In this document: piece after piece, positions 35,752-43,279 of the stretch | How the letters are laid out: the number at the start of each line of letters is the position of its first letter | Position numbering within the stretch: the first letter of the stretch is position 1 | Source: Desulfuromonas sp. AOP6 | Lineage (GTDB): Bacteria > Desulfobacterota > Desulfuromonadia > Desulfuromonadales > SZUA-540 | Assembly: GCF_009731355.2 (NCBI RefSeq) | Contig: NZ_AP022810.1 | Coordinates: forward strand, 930,001-994,000 | DNA: 64,000 bases | Reading direction: 5' to 3' | Position numbers and translations under genes: made by a program | Notes under the pieces: model-generated | Databases searched by the model: none | Told to the model about the DNA's origin: nothing | Seen by the model: only the letters and a program-made list of their open reading frames with translations

Positions 35752-38700
35752 ATGAAAAAAAAAGCATTAGTTCTCACCAATCATCTCCATTCTTTTGCAG
35801 GTTCTGAAATCCTTGCCCTAGAGGTTGCGGAAACCTTGGTTAGGCTTGGTTTTGATGTATTGATTTACTGCAATGCTTTAGCACCTGACATCGCCAAGCA
35901 CACTTTCCCCGAGATTTCGCTTTCAGATTCAGATACGCGCCCAAATTTTTTTGAATATGACTTTGTGTGGATGCATCATTTAGTTGCGCCATTATGTTTG
36001 CCTGAAAATCTCCCCGATTTTGAAAAAAATCAGGTTATAGTTTCAGCACATCTTTCACCTTACGAAGAATTTGAGCATATTGGCTTGGGGCTCGCTAAGG
36101 ACATTGGAGCCCAGATTTGTTCCAACAGTACAGAAACTGCAAGAGCCATATCTCATTATGTCGAAAACCAAGATGTGTTTAATTTCTTTAATGCCTGTAG
36201 CCCATCATTCTGGTCAGCCAGTCCTGTTGCAGCCCAATCCTTAAAAAAAGTATTGCTAGTTTCCAATCATTTGCCTCAAGAGTTAATCGAGTTGCAAAAA
36301 CTTACGAGTCTTTGTGATGTTGAATTCACTCACATTGGTAATGTTGGTAAGTACACACGCTTGCGCCCTCATCATATTGAAGAACATGATGCTGTTATAA
36401 CAATTGGAAAAACAGTTCAAAATAGCCTTCTTATGGGAAAGCCTGTTTTTGTTTACGATAAATTCGGTGGACCTGGTTGGTTAAGTGAGAAGAACTTTTA
36501 CAGGGCAGAGGAATATAATTTTTCCGGAAGGTGTTGTAATCAAAAACTTGAACCAGAAGAAATTGCTAAAAATCTTAAAGAAAAATTTCAGGAGGCTCAA
36601 GAATTCGTATTAAATTTAAAAGACAAAATAAAAACAAAATATTGTCTTGAAACCTTTATTAAAAAACGCATTGAGTGTGGTTCTTATAATAAGAATATTG
36701 AGACTTTAATAAATTCTTTACAAAAATTAAAGCCACATTCAGTGGTGATTAGAAAACTGTACAAAGGGTCAATGTATCAACAAAAATCAAATAATAGACA
36801 TTTAATATTAAAGGGTGAGGCTCTGTTTAAAGAAGGTAACTATGATAAATCTAAAAAATATTTTGTTAACGCAATAAAAGATGATTCTTCAAATATAGAA
36901 GCCCTTAATAACTTAGGGGTTGTTGCTATGCAAAATGGAGAGTTTGACGAGGCAAAAAATCTATTTAATTGCTGTCTTTATATTGATCCATTTTTTGGAG
37001 ATGCTTCCGAGAACTTGCGCTTCTTGTTGTCTTTGGAAACAGGTAAAAATGATGAAGAAGCGAATAAAGTTAGATGTCTTTGCGATGAAGGAGAAGCCTT
37101 TTTTCAACAAGGAAATTTCAGTGAAGCGATTAACTGTTTCTTAAAAATGCTAGAATTGAACCAGGAAAATGTCGAAGCCTTAAATAATCTAGGTGTCATT
37201 GCCTATCAGCAAAAGAATTTAAGCCGAGCTAAAGAATTCTTTAGACGATGTACTCAAATTGACCCTGATTTTAAAGAGGCTTCTGAAAATCTAGAGATGT
37301 GTAAACGTGAGGCTGAGTTTACGGATGCAGATATCAGCCATGAGAATAAAAAGTCATATTTTTCCATTATCACTTGCAGTGTTGATGATACAAAATTTTC
37401 ACGACTTCAGTCGAGCCTGAATCAATCTTTTTCGGAACCTTTCGAATTAATTCGCATCCCTGACGCTCAATCTTTATGTGAGGGCTATAATCGTGGTATC
37501 CGTGAAGCCCGAGGTGATGTGCTTGTTTTTTGCCACGACGATATCGAATTTTTTAACGAGAATCTCGGGAGTCGACTGCATCAAAGTTTAGAAAGCTGCG
37601 ATATTGTCGGAGTGGCGGGAACAAGTAGGCTTGTCGAGGGTAACTGGATAGCGGCAGGCCACCCCTACATTCACGGGCAGGTCGCTCATTTGACGAAAGG
37701 CAAAGCCGATACCTATGAGCTTTGTATCTATGGCAATGGCCGCGATCCTGAACTTGTGCCGGGGATTCAGGCCCTCGATGGCCTTTTTTTTGCGGTGCGG
37801 CGGGATGTGTTTAAGGAAGTTTCCTTTGATGAGGATCTTTTTGATGGGTTCCACCTGTATGACCTGGATTTTACTTATACTGCCTTTTTAAAAGGCTATC
37901 GGATTGCGGTTGACCATCGAATTAATGTGCTCCATTCCTCCGCAGGGAATTATAGTGAAGATTGGAGTAGATATTTTAAGCGGTTCAATACAAAGCATTC
38001 TCATGTTTTGGAGAAGAAAAATTCTTTCTCTTTGACAAGGTTTAAAGGCCTTCGATTGGAAACGAGGCCCGCAGTCAAGCGAGAAATGAAGCGATATGGT
38101 GAATATCGGCGGGTCGAGATAGTCGCGAGTGAAAATAAAGTTTCCGGTGTTGAGTTGCGTATGACTCAAGATGGTCGGTCTGTTGACCTACCCTTTGGTG
38201 ATTCTGAAATTGATTTCTTTCGTATCACGGGGGAGGTTAAGCTTTTGCCTGAAATCATCCCCTTGATGAATGCTGTCAACCGGGTGTGCAGACATGGCGC
38301 CATGCTAGAAATAGTGCAAAATGGCAGGGTTGGAGATGTGGACGGGGAATGGCCTATTCATGACTGTTTTAGTCTCTCAATAACTGAGCCGGGCTATTAT
38401 GGGTTCGCAAAAGAAAAAGGTTTTAGAGGCCAATTCACAATTGTTAACAATTTTTTTGGTAAGCATAAAACAGGAGAAAGAGTCGTCGAATTTCACTATC
38501 AAATAATAAAGCATGTAGTGGAAAAATTACCATCAATATTCGAGAATAAAAACAAGCTTGATATTAATTCAAACGCATTACCAAACTCTTTTTCAAATAA
38601 TCCGAAATTTTCAATAATAGTTCCGCACTATCAGGGGTCAGTTTCACACAAAAAGTTTATTGAAGGTATTAATTCAATACTATGCCAATCATTTAAAGAT

Positions 38701-39201
38701 TTCGAAATACTCTGTTACCATGATGGTCCTTTGTTAGATGCATCCTGCCAATTTCCCATTAAAATTATGCCAACTAAACAAAGGTACAATAACTGGGGGC
38801 ATTCTCTTAGGGACCTTGGTATAAAGCAAGCAAGGGGAGAATACATCATTCACTTTAATCCTGATAATGTTCTTTATCCTAATGCTTTAAAAATTTTATC
38901 AGCTGTTGACAGTGATATTATTATTTTTCCTGTGAAAATGATGGGTTTAGAGAGGAATGGCGAGCTCCTGTATTATTCTAATCCTAGAAATTATGAAAAA
39001 TTTGAAATTTTACGTGGCAAGCCTCTTGTTTTTGCAAATATCGATTGCATGCAGTTTGTAATGAGAAGGAGCCGCTGGCTTGAGGTTGGGGGGTGGTTTG
39101 ATACGCGAGAGACCTCGGATGGATTTATGTACCCTTTGTTTGCTGAAAAGTTTGGACCACCTGCCTACGTTAGTGGAGCCCCCTTGGGTGAACACTGGTA
39201 A
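35752..39201 (+). CDS. Large multidomain glycosyltransferase with TPR repeats (candidate flagellin glycosyltransferase)
   Basis: The 1149 residues read as a fusion. Residues 1-330 resemble a GT-B-like glycosyltransferase (KKALVLTNHLHSFAGSEILALEVAETL; GKTVQNSLLMGKPVFVYDKFGGPGWL). Two TPR pairs follow (about 350-420 and 445-515, each with EALNNLGV). About 535-800 is a GT-A domain (FSIITCSVDD, LCEGYNRGIREARGDVLVFCHDDIEFF) with an HDD acidic motif. About 950-1149 is a second GT-2-like domain (FSIIVPHYQGS, KQARGEYIIHFNPDNVLYPNALKIL). The gene is visibly AT-rich compared with its neighbours, with a more GC-rich middle, which suggests assembly from transferred parts. Its place between flgJ and flgM suggests flagellin or hook-protein glycosylation; the sugar and acceptor cannot be read. 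Confidence 0.8.
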   Translation: MKKKALVLTNHLHSFAGSEILALEVAETLVRLGFDVLIYCNALAPDIAKHTFPEISLSDSDTRPNFFEYDFVWMHHLVAPLCLPENLPDFEKNQVIVSAHLSPYEEFEHIGLGLAKDIGAQICSNSTETARAISHYVENQDVFNFFNACSPSFWSASPVAAQSLKKVLLVSNHLPQELIELQKLTSLCDVEFTHIGNVGKYTRLRPHHIEEHDAVITIGKTVQNSLLMGKPVFVYDKFGGPGWLSEKNFYRAEEYNFSGRCCNQKLEPEEIAKNLKEKFQEAQEFVLNLKDKIKTKYCLETFIKKRIECGSYNKNIETLINSLQKLKPHSVVIRKLYKGSMYQQKSNNRHLILKGEALFKEGNYDKSKKYFVNAIKDDSSNIEALNNLGVVAMQNGEFDEAKNLFNCCLYIDPFFGDASENLRFLLSLETGKNDEEANKVRCLCDEGEAFFQQGNFSEAINCFLKMLELNQENVEALNNLGVIAYQQKNLSRAKEFFRRCTQIDPDFKEASENLEMCKREAEFTDADISHENKKSYFSIITCSVDDTKFSRLQSSLNQSFSEPFELIRIPDAQSLCEGYNRGIREARGDVLVFCHDDIEFFNENLGSRLHQSLESCDIVGVAGTSRLVEGNWIAAGHPYIHGQVAHLTKGKADTYELCIYGNGRDPELVPGIQALDGLFFAVRRDVFKEVSFDEDLFDGFHLYDLDFTYTAFLKGYRIAVDHRINVLHSSAGNYSEDWSRYFKRFNTKHSHVLEKKNSFSLTRFKGLRLETRPAVKREMKRYGEYRRVEIVASENKVSGVELRMTQDGRSVDLPFGDSEIDFFRITGEVKLLPEIIPLMNAVNRVCRHGAMLEIVQNGRVGDVDGEWPIHDCFSLSITEPGYYGFAKEKGFRGQFTIVNNFFGKHKTGERVVEFHYQIIKHVVEKLPSIFENKNKLDINSNALPNSFSNNPKFSIIVPHYQGSVSHKKFIEGINSILCQSFKDFEILCYHDGPLLDASCQFPIKIMPTKQRYNNWGHSLRDLGIKQARGEYIIHFNPDNVLYPNALKILSAVDSDIIIFPVKMMGLERNGELLYYSNPRNYEKFEILRGKPLVFANIDCMQFVMRRSRWLEVGGWFDTRETSDGFMYPLFAEKFGPPAYVSGAPLGEHW

Positions 39202-39222
39202 AATTTTCGCGTTGCTTTGAAT

Positions 39223-39239
39223 CGCCTCTCCATGAGGCG
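39223..39239 (+). terminator. Weak terminator after the large glycosyltransferase
   Basis: CGCCTC and GAGGCG pair over a five-base loop (39223-39239), followed by a pyrimidine-rich stretch with a T7 run about 15 bases on. The stem is short, so confidence is modest, but it separates the gene from the sigma-28 promoter of flgM. Confidence 0.45.
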
Positions 39240-39264
39240 CTTCTTCTTTCCTCTATTTTTTTCC

Positions 39265-39292
39265 TAAAGTTCCCACCACATCCCACCGATAA
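39265..39292 (+). promoter_or_regulatory. Sigma-28 (FliA) promoter for flgM-flgN-flgK-flgL-csrA-fliW
   Basis: TAAA (39265-39268), 16 bases, then ACCGATAA (39285-39292) matches the FliA consensus TAAA-N15-GCCGATAA with one base change. Spacing equals that of the flagellin promoter in this window. Transcription would start near 39300, about 80 bases before flgM. Confidence 0.75.
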
Positions 39293-39377
39293 GACAGGCA
39301 AGAGCAAGTATGTCGCTTAGATGACATGAACCTCTGTTAGCCTTAAATGAATAATTTTTATCGATAAGGGGATGATT

Positions 39378-39749
39378 ATGACGATCAAAATTTCTGGAGA
39401 CAAAGGGCTCGGCCCTCTCGACGGGTTGAAGAAAAGCCAGAAGACGGCAGCCGCAGGCGACAAGGCCAAGGCGGGCGCGGCGGACAAAGTGAGCTTTTCC
39501 TCGGCCCTGCAGCAGGCAGCCCAGGCCCAGGAAACAAAAGGCGCGGCGCGCACCGAGTCCATGGAGAAAGTCGCTTTCTCTCCCCTTATCATGGAGATGA
39601 GCCATATTCAGGACAGCGGCACTTCTGAGGTGTCCGCTCGCCAACAGAAGATCGATGAACTTAAGGCGCAGATCGCCGATGGTTCTTACCAGCCTGATCT
39701 TAATAAAGTGGCGGCCAGCCTGCTCAAGTTCGTCACCGGGGAGAAATGA
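39378..39749 (+). CDS. flgM: Anti-sigma-28 factor FlgM
   Basis: FlgM binds and inhibits FliA until exported after hook completion. I start at the ATG at 39378, six bases after AAGGGG; an ATG at 39372 is too close to that site. The 123 residues have a disordered N-terminus (KISGDKGLGPLD) and a C-terminal sigma-binding helix region (VSARQQKIDELKAQIADGSYQPDLNKVAASLLKFV), the FlgM signature. A FliA-type promoter upstream predicts feedback on its own target. Confidence 0.93.
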   Translation: MTIKISGDKGLGPLDGLKKSQKTAAAGDKAKAGAADKVSFSSALQQAAQAQETKGAARTESMEKVAFSPLIMEMSHIQDSGTSEVSARQQKIDELKAQIADGSYQPDLNKVAASLLKFVTGEK

Positions 39750-39751
39750 TC

Positions 39752-40102
39752 ATGGCGTCGACCCTGCGAGCCCAGCTTGAAGAGCTTTATGCGCTGATAC
39801 TCAAGGAGCGTGAGTGCGCCAAGACCATGGCAATGGATGAGCTACTGCATACCGTTCAGGCCAAAAACGAACTGCTCCGGTCTTTGCAGTCCGTAACCAA
39901 GGTCGCTCCTGAAGATCGTGAGCTGGCGGTTGCTGTGCGCGAAGAAAACCGCCGCAATGCTTATCTGTTCTGGGCATCGCTGGGGTTTATCCGTGAATCG
40001 ATGAGTTTTTTCCGGAAAGAGCTGTCTCCGGTATCTTATGGCGCTCACGGGGCTACCGTCCGCGGTCGTTCCGAAGGGATGCTTTTGAGAGGGAGGATCT
40101 GA
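39752..40102 (+). CDS. flgN: Flagellar export chaperone FlgN
   Basis: FlgN chaperones the hook-filament junction proteins FlgK and FlgL. The chosen ATG at 39752 lies eight bases after GGGGAG; an ATG at 39746 overlaps the flgM stop. The 116 residues are helical (LRAQLEELYALILKERECAKTMAMDELLHTVQAKNELLRSL), in keeping with the FlgN family. It sits between flgM and flgK, which code for its partners, and its stop overlaps the flgK start. Confidence 0.88.
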   Translation: MASTLRAQLEELYALILKERECAKTMAMDELLHTVQAKNELLRSLQSVTKVAPEDRELAVAVREENRRNAYLFWASLGFIRESMSFFRKELSPVSYGAHGATVRGRSEGMLLRGRI

Positions 40103-41511
40103 TGGGGGGTCTCCTTAATGCGTTGAATTCCGGCAAGACGAGCCTCTTCACCAATCAGAAGGGGATTGAAGTCACCGGCAACAATATGGCCAACGTCAAC
40201 ACGCCGGGCTATTCCCGTCAGGTGATGCAGCTTTCGGACGTTCCTACTCTGGAGTACGGCGGCCTGTTTATCGGTACCGGTGTCAGGGTTGACGATATCG
40301 TTCGTAACTACGACTCCTTTGTGCAGGATCAGCTTGTATCCAAGCAGGCGTCCTTTGGCGAAATGGATGCCAAGAGCCTGCCTTTGACCGAAGTGGAGAG
40401 AATCGTCAACGTCACCGATGCCAATCTTTCCACGGCGGTGGATGCTTTTTTTGACTCCTGGCAGGAGCTTTCCACGAATCCCAGCGGAGAGGTGGAGCGC
40501 CAGATCGTCATCCAGAACGGCCAGACACTGGCGGCGGCTTTTAATTCGGCCAGCAGTCAGATGCAGTATGCGCAGGAAAATATCAACACGATCCTGGAAT
40601 CCAAGGTAGTCGGCGTCAATTCGGCTCTCCAGGAAATAGCCGATCTCAACGACAGGATTGCCGGTATCGAGGCCACCGGTCTTACCGCTAACGGTGAGCG
40701 TGACCGGCGTGACCTGTTGGTGCAGGATGTCGCCAAGGCCTTGGGGGCTTCCTATCTGGAACAACGCGATGGCACGGTTTCCCTGCAATTGCCCGGCGGG
40801 CTCCCCCTCGTGCAGGGACGGGAGTACCTCCCTCTGGAAACGCAGCGGGTCGATGGTAAAATCGAGATTTCCCTGAAGACCAAGGCCTCTGATATCCCCC
40901 TGGGACTCAGAGATGTAGGGGGCGAGATCAAAGGGCTTCTGAGTGTGCGGGATGAAATTATTCCAGACCTTCTCGCGGATTTTGACAAGCTGGCCTATAA
41001 CCTGGTTGAAAGCGTCAATGCGGTCCATCAGGCAGGCGTTGATCGTGACGGCAATCCGGCTGGTCTGTTTTTCGAGGCGGCGCCTCTGCCGGTTCCGCCA
41101 GCGACCTTTGGAGCCGGCGCCGCTGCTGTCATGCAGGTTAGTGCGGCTGTGGTTAACAATACGGGGCTGGTCGCTGCCGGTAAGAGCGGCCTGTCGGGAG
41201 ACAACACCAACGCGCTGGACATGGCGACCCTTCACCAGGCGCCTGTAATTGACGGCGCGGACAGCTTCAATGGGTTTTACAGTAAAATCGCCGGGAAGGT
41301 CGGGATAACGATCAACCAGAACAATCTTCAGCGGGATGGCGCCGACGATGCTCTGATCCAACTGCAGAACCTGCGTGACTCCAAATCGGGAGTTTCGATT
41401 GAAGAAGAGATGTTGAGTCTGGTCAAGTACCAATCGGGCTTTGAGGCGGCAGCCAAATTTTTGACCACCGTCGATGAGATGATGGATACCGTGATCAATC
41501 TGAAGAGGTAG
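40102..41511 (+). CDS. flgK: Hook-filament junction protein FlgK
   Basis: FlgK (HAP1) joins hook and filament. The 469 residues show the N-terminal LLNALNSGKTSLFTNQKGIEVTGNNMANVNTPGYSRQVM and the C-terminal SGVSIEEEMLSLVKYQSGFEAAAKFLTTVDEMMDTVINLKR, both diagnostic. Central LLADFDKLAYNLVESVNAVHQAGVD is also conserved. Confidence 0.97.
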   Translation: MGGLLNALNSGKTSLFTNQKGIEVTGNNMANVNTPGYSRQVMQLSDVPTLEYGGLFIGTGVRVDDIVRNYDSFVQDQLVSKQASFGEMDAKSLPLTEVERIVNVTDANLSTAVDAFFDSWQELSTNPSGEVERQIVIQNGQTLAAAFNSASSQMQYAQENINTILESKVVGVNSALQEIADLNDRIAGIEATGLTANGERDRRDLLVQDVAKALGASYLEQRDGTVSLQLPGGLPLVQGREYLPLETQRVDGKIEISLKTKASDIPLGLRDVGGEIKGLLSVRDEIIPDLLADFDKLAYNLVESVNAVHQAGVDRDGNPAGLFFEAAPLPVPPATFGAGAAAVMQVSAAVVNNTGLVAAGKSGLSGDNTNALDMATLHQAPVIDGADSFNGFYSKIAGKVGITINQNNLQRDGADDALIQLQNLRDSKSGVSIEEEMLSLVKYQSGFEAAAKFLTTVDEMMDTVINLKR

Positions 41512-41514
41512 TCG

Positions 41515-42456
41515 ATGAAAACAACCAACGCGACAACCTATCGTACGCTGTTGCAGAATCTGACCCGCGGCAGCACCCGCCTGAATGACTGGCGCATCAA
41601 AACAGCGACGGGCAAGCAGGTATCCCGTCCTTCTGATGATCCGACGGCGATTCGCCCCATCCTGAATGCCCGCAGCCAGATCAGCGCCTCCGATCGCTAC
41701 GTGCGGACCATGGATACGGCGCAGGATCGTCTGGACAACTCCGAAGCCTATCTTTTCAACGTGGAAAATGTCCTCACCCGCGTAAAAGAGCTGGTGATTC
41801 AGGCCGGCAATGCTACCTATACCCCGGAAGACCGCGCCCTGCTGGCCAATGAAATCGCTTTGCGCCGAGAGGAACTGCTTGACGCCGCCAACGCCAAGGT
41901 CGACGGCAAGTACCTTTTTGCCGGCTATGCCGACAATACCAAGCCCTTTCTCGCCAATCCTGCCTATCCGGGCACCTCTTCCGCGCCCGTTATCTATGCG
42001 GGTGATTCCCGGGCCGTTACACTGGAAATAGGCCCTGGCGCTCTGGTCGAGACCTCCATTCCGGGATCCGAGCTTTTTATGGGCCAGGAGGATACGGATG
42101 GCGACGGCGTAGCCGAGCAGGTTGGTATCGATATTTTTTCTGTGCTCGCCCGCATTGAAGAGGGGTTGCGGGCCAACGACCCGGACGCCGTCAATGTCGA
42201 AATCGACAATGTTGAAGAGGGTGCCAATCAGGTCCGTAAATTGCACGGCCTGCTGGGGGCGGTCGGGCAGCGTCTTGACACCGCTCGTGTCCATATGGAA
42301 ACACTCAATATCGATATGGAAGAAATACGGTCCCGTTATGAGGATATTGATCTGGTCGAAGCCATCAGCAATATGACCATGGAGGAAAACGCCCTGAAAG
42401 CCGCCATGCAGGTCAGTGCCAGGGTCTCGCAGCTGTCCATCCTCGATTATTTCTAA
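41515..42456 (+). CDS. flgL: Hook-filament junction protein FlgL
   Basis: FlgL (HAP3) is the second junction protein, a flagellin homologue. The 313 residues begin TNATTYRTLLQNLTRGSTRLNDWRIKTATGKQVSRPSDDPTAI and end DIDLVEAISNMTMEENALKAAMQVSARVSQLSILDYF, both family signatures. It starts four bases after flgK. Confidence 0.96.
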   Translation: MKTTNATTYRTLLQNLTRGSTRLNDWRIKTATGKQVSRPSDDPTAIRPILNARSQISASDRYVRTMDTAQDRLDNSEAYLFNVENVLTRVKELVIQAGNATYTPEDRALLANEIALRREELLDAANAKVDGKYLFAGYADNTKPFLANPAYPGTSSAPVIYAGDSRAVTLEIGPGALVETSIPGSELFMGQEDTDGDGVAEQVGIDIFSVLARIEEGLRANDPDAVNVEIDNVEEGANQVRKLHGLLGAVGQRLDTARVHMETLNIDMEEIRSRYEDIDLVEAISNMTMEENALKAAMQVSARVSQLSILDYF

Positions 42457-42499
42457 CAATCCCCTTGGAGAAGGGGACACATCAGCCAGGGAGGGCGCC

Positions 42500-42739
42500 A
42501 TGTTGGTTCTGACTCGAAAAGCCGGTGAAGGTATTGTCATCGGCGACAACATCAAACTCACCATTGTTGAGATCAAGGGTGGCGGCATACGCATTGGTAT
42601 CGACGCCCCCCAGGATATGAAAATATACCGGCAGGAGGTCTACGACCGCATCTGCGCGGAAAACAAGGAGGCCACCCAATGGAACCTTGCCGATCTGAAC
42701 TCTCTTTTGACGGCCAGCCTTGCCAAGGAGGATCGGTGA
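42500..42739 (+). CDS. csrA: Carbon storage / translational regulator CsrA
   Basis: CsrA is a dimeric RNA-binding protein that recognises GGA motifs and blocks ribosome binding. The start at 42500 (MLVLTRKAGEGIVIGDNIKLTIVEIKG) follows GGGAGGG; 79 residues, with the C-terminal extension typical of FliW-regulated CsrA. The motif RIGIDAPQDMKIYRQEVYDRI is conserved. It overlaps fliW by one base (TGATG). The flagellin leader at 45.4 kb carries matching GGA sites. Confidence 0.96.
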   Translation: MLVLTRKAGEGIVIGDNIKLTIVEIKGGGIRIGIDAPQDMKIYRQEVYDRICAENKEATQWNLADLNSLLTASLAKEDR

Positions 42740-43164
42740 TGAATAAAATCATGACGCGTTTCGGCGAAGTCGAATACGATCCCCGGAATACCCTGCAATT
42801 TCCTAAGGGCCTCATCGGTTTTGAGGGCCTGCGGGAATTCATCGTCATGCCCAATATCAAAGACGGCCCGCTGTTCTGGATTCAGAGCATCGACGACCCC
42901 CAGATTGCCTTTGTGCTGACCGAACCGACCAACTTCTTTCTCGATTACCGGGTGGCTCCCGATGAGACAGAGCGCAGCTTTCTCGGGATCAGCGAAAAAG
43001 ATGACTGTTATGTGCTGTCGGTCGTGACTGTTCATGCGGGAGGAAAGGTAACCCTCAACCTGATGGCCCCGATCCTTTTCGCTCCTGCCAGCAATCGGGC
43101 GATGCAGGTCATCCTCGAAAAAACGTCCTATACGACAAAGCACCCTTTGCCGGAAGTGGCTTAA
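42739..43164 (+). CDS. fliW: Flagellar assembly factor and CsrA antagonist FliW
   Basis: FliW binds either flagellin or CsrA; free FliW relieves CsrA repression of flagellin translation. The start at 42739 follows AAGGAGG with seven-base spacing and overlaps the csrA stop. The 141 residues show the family patterns VEYDPRNTLQFPKGLIGFEGLREFIV, FWIQSIDDPQIAFVLTEP and VTLNLMAPILFAPASNRAMQVIL. It is the last gene of the flgM operon, followed by a terminator. Confidence 0.95.
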   Translation: MNKIMTRFGEVEYDPRNTLQFPKGLIGFEGLREFIVMPNIKDGPLFWIQSIDDPQIAFVLTEPTNFFLDYRVAPDETERSFLGISEKDDCYVLSVVTVHAGGKVTLNLMAPILFAPASNRAMQVILEKTSYTTKHPLPEVA

Positions 43165-43189
43165 TTTTTTTTCTTTGAATCCATTTCCG

Positions 43190-43227
43190 ACGCCCTCTAT
43201 TCTTTTTGAAAAGAGGGCGTTGCTTTT
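43190..43227 (+). terminator. Terminator after fliW
   Basis: ACGCCCTCT (43190-43198) and AGAGGGCGT (43212-43220) form a perfect nine-pair stem around a 13-base loop, followed by TGCTTTT. Confidence 0.75.
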
Positions 43228-43279
43228 AATGGTGACGCTATCGGGTCGGGTGAGCGGCGGTTTAAAAGGGTGATGACTT

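Noticed and set aside
40045-42594. Long minus-strand open frame opposite flgK and flgL (849 codons)
   Set aside because: It is the antisense shadow of two well-defined genes, has no family motif, and arises from their codon bias.
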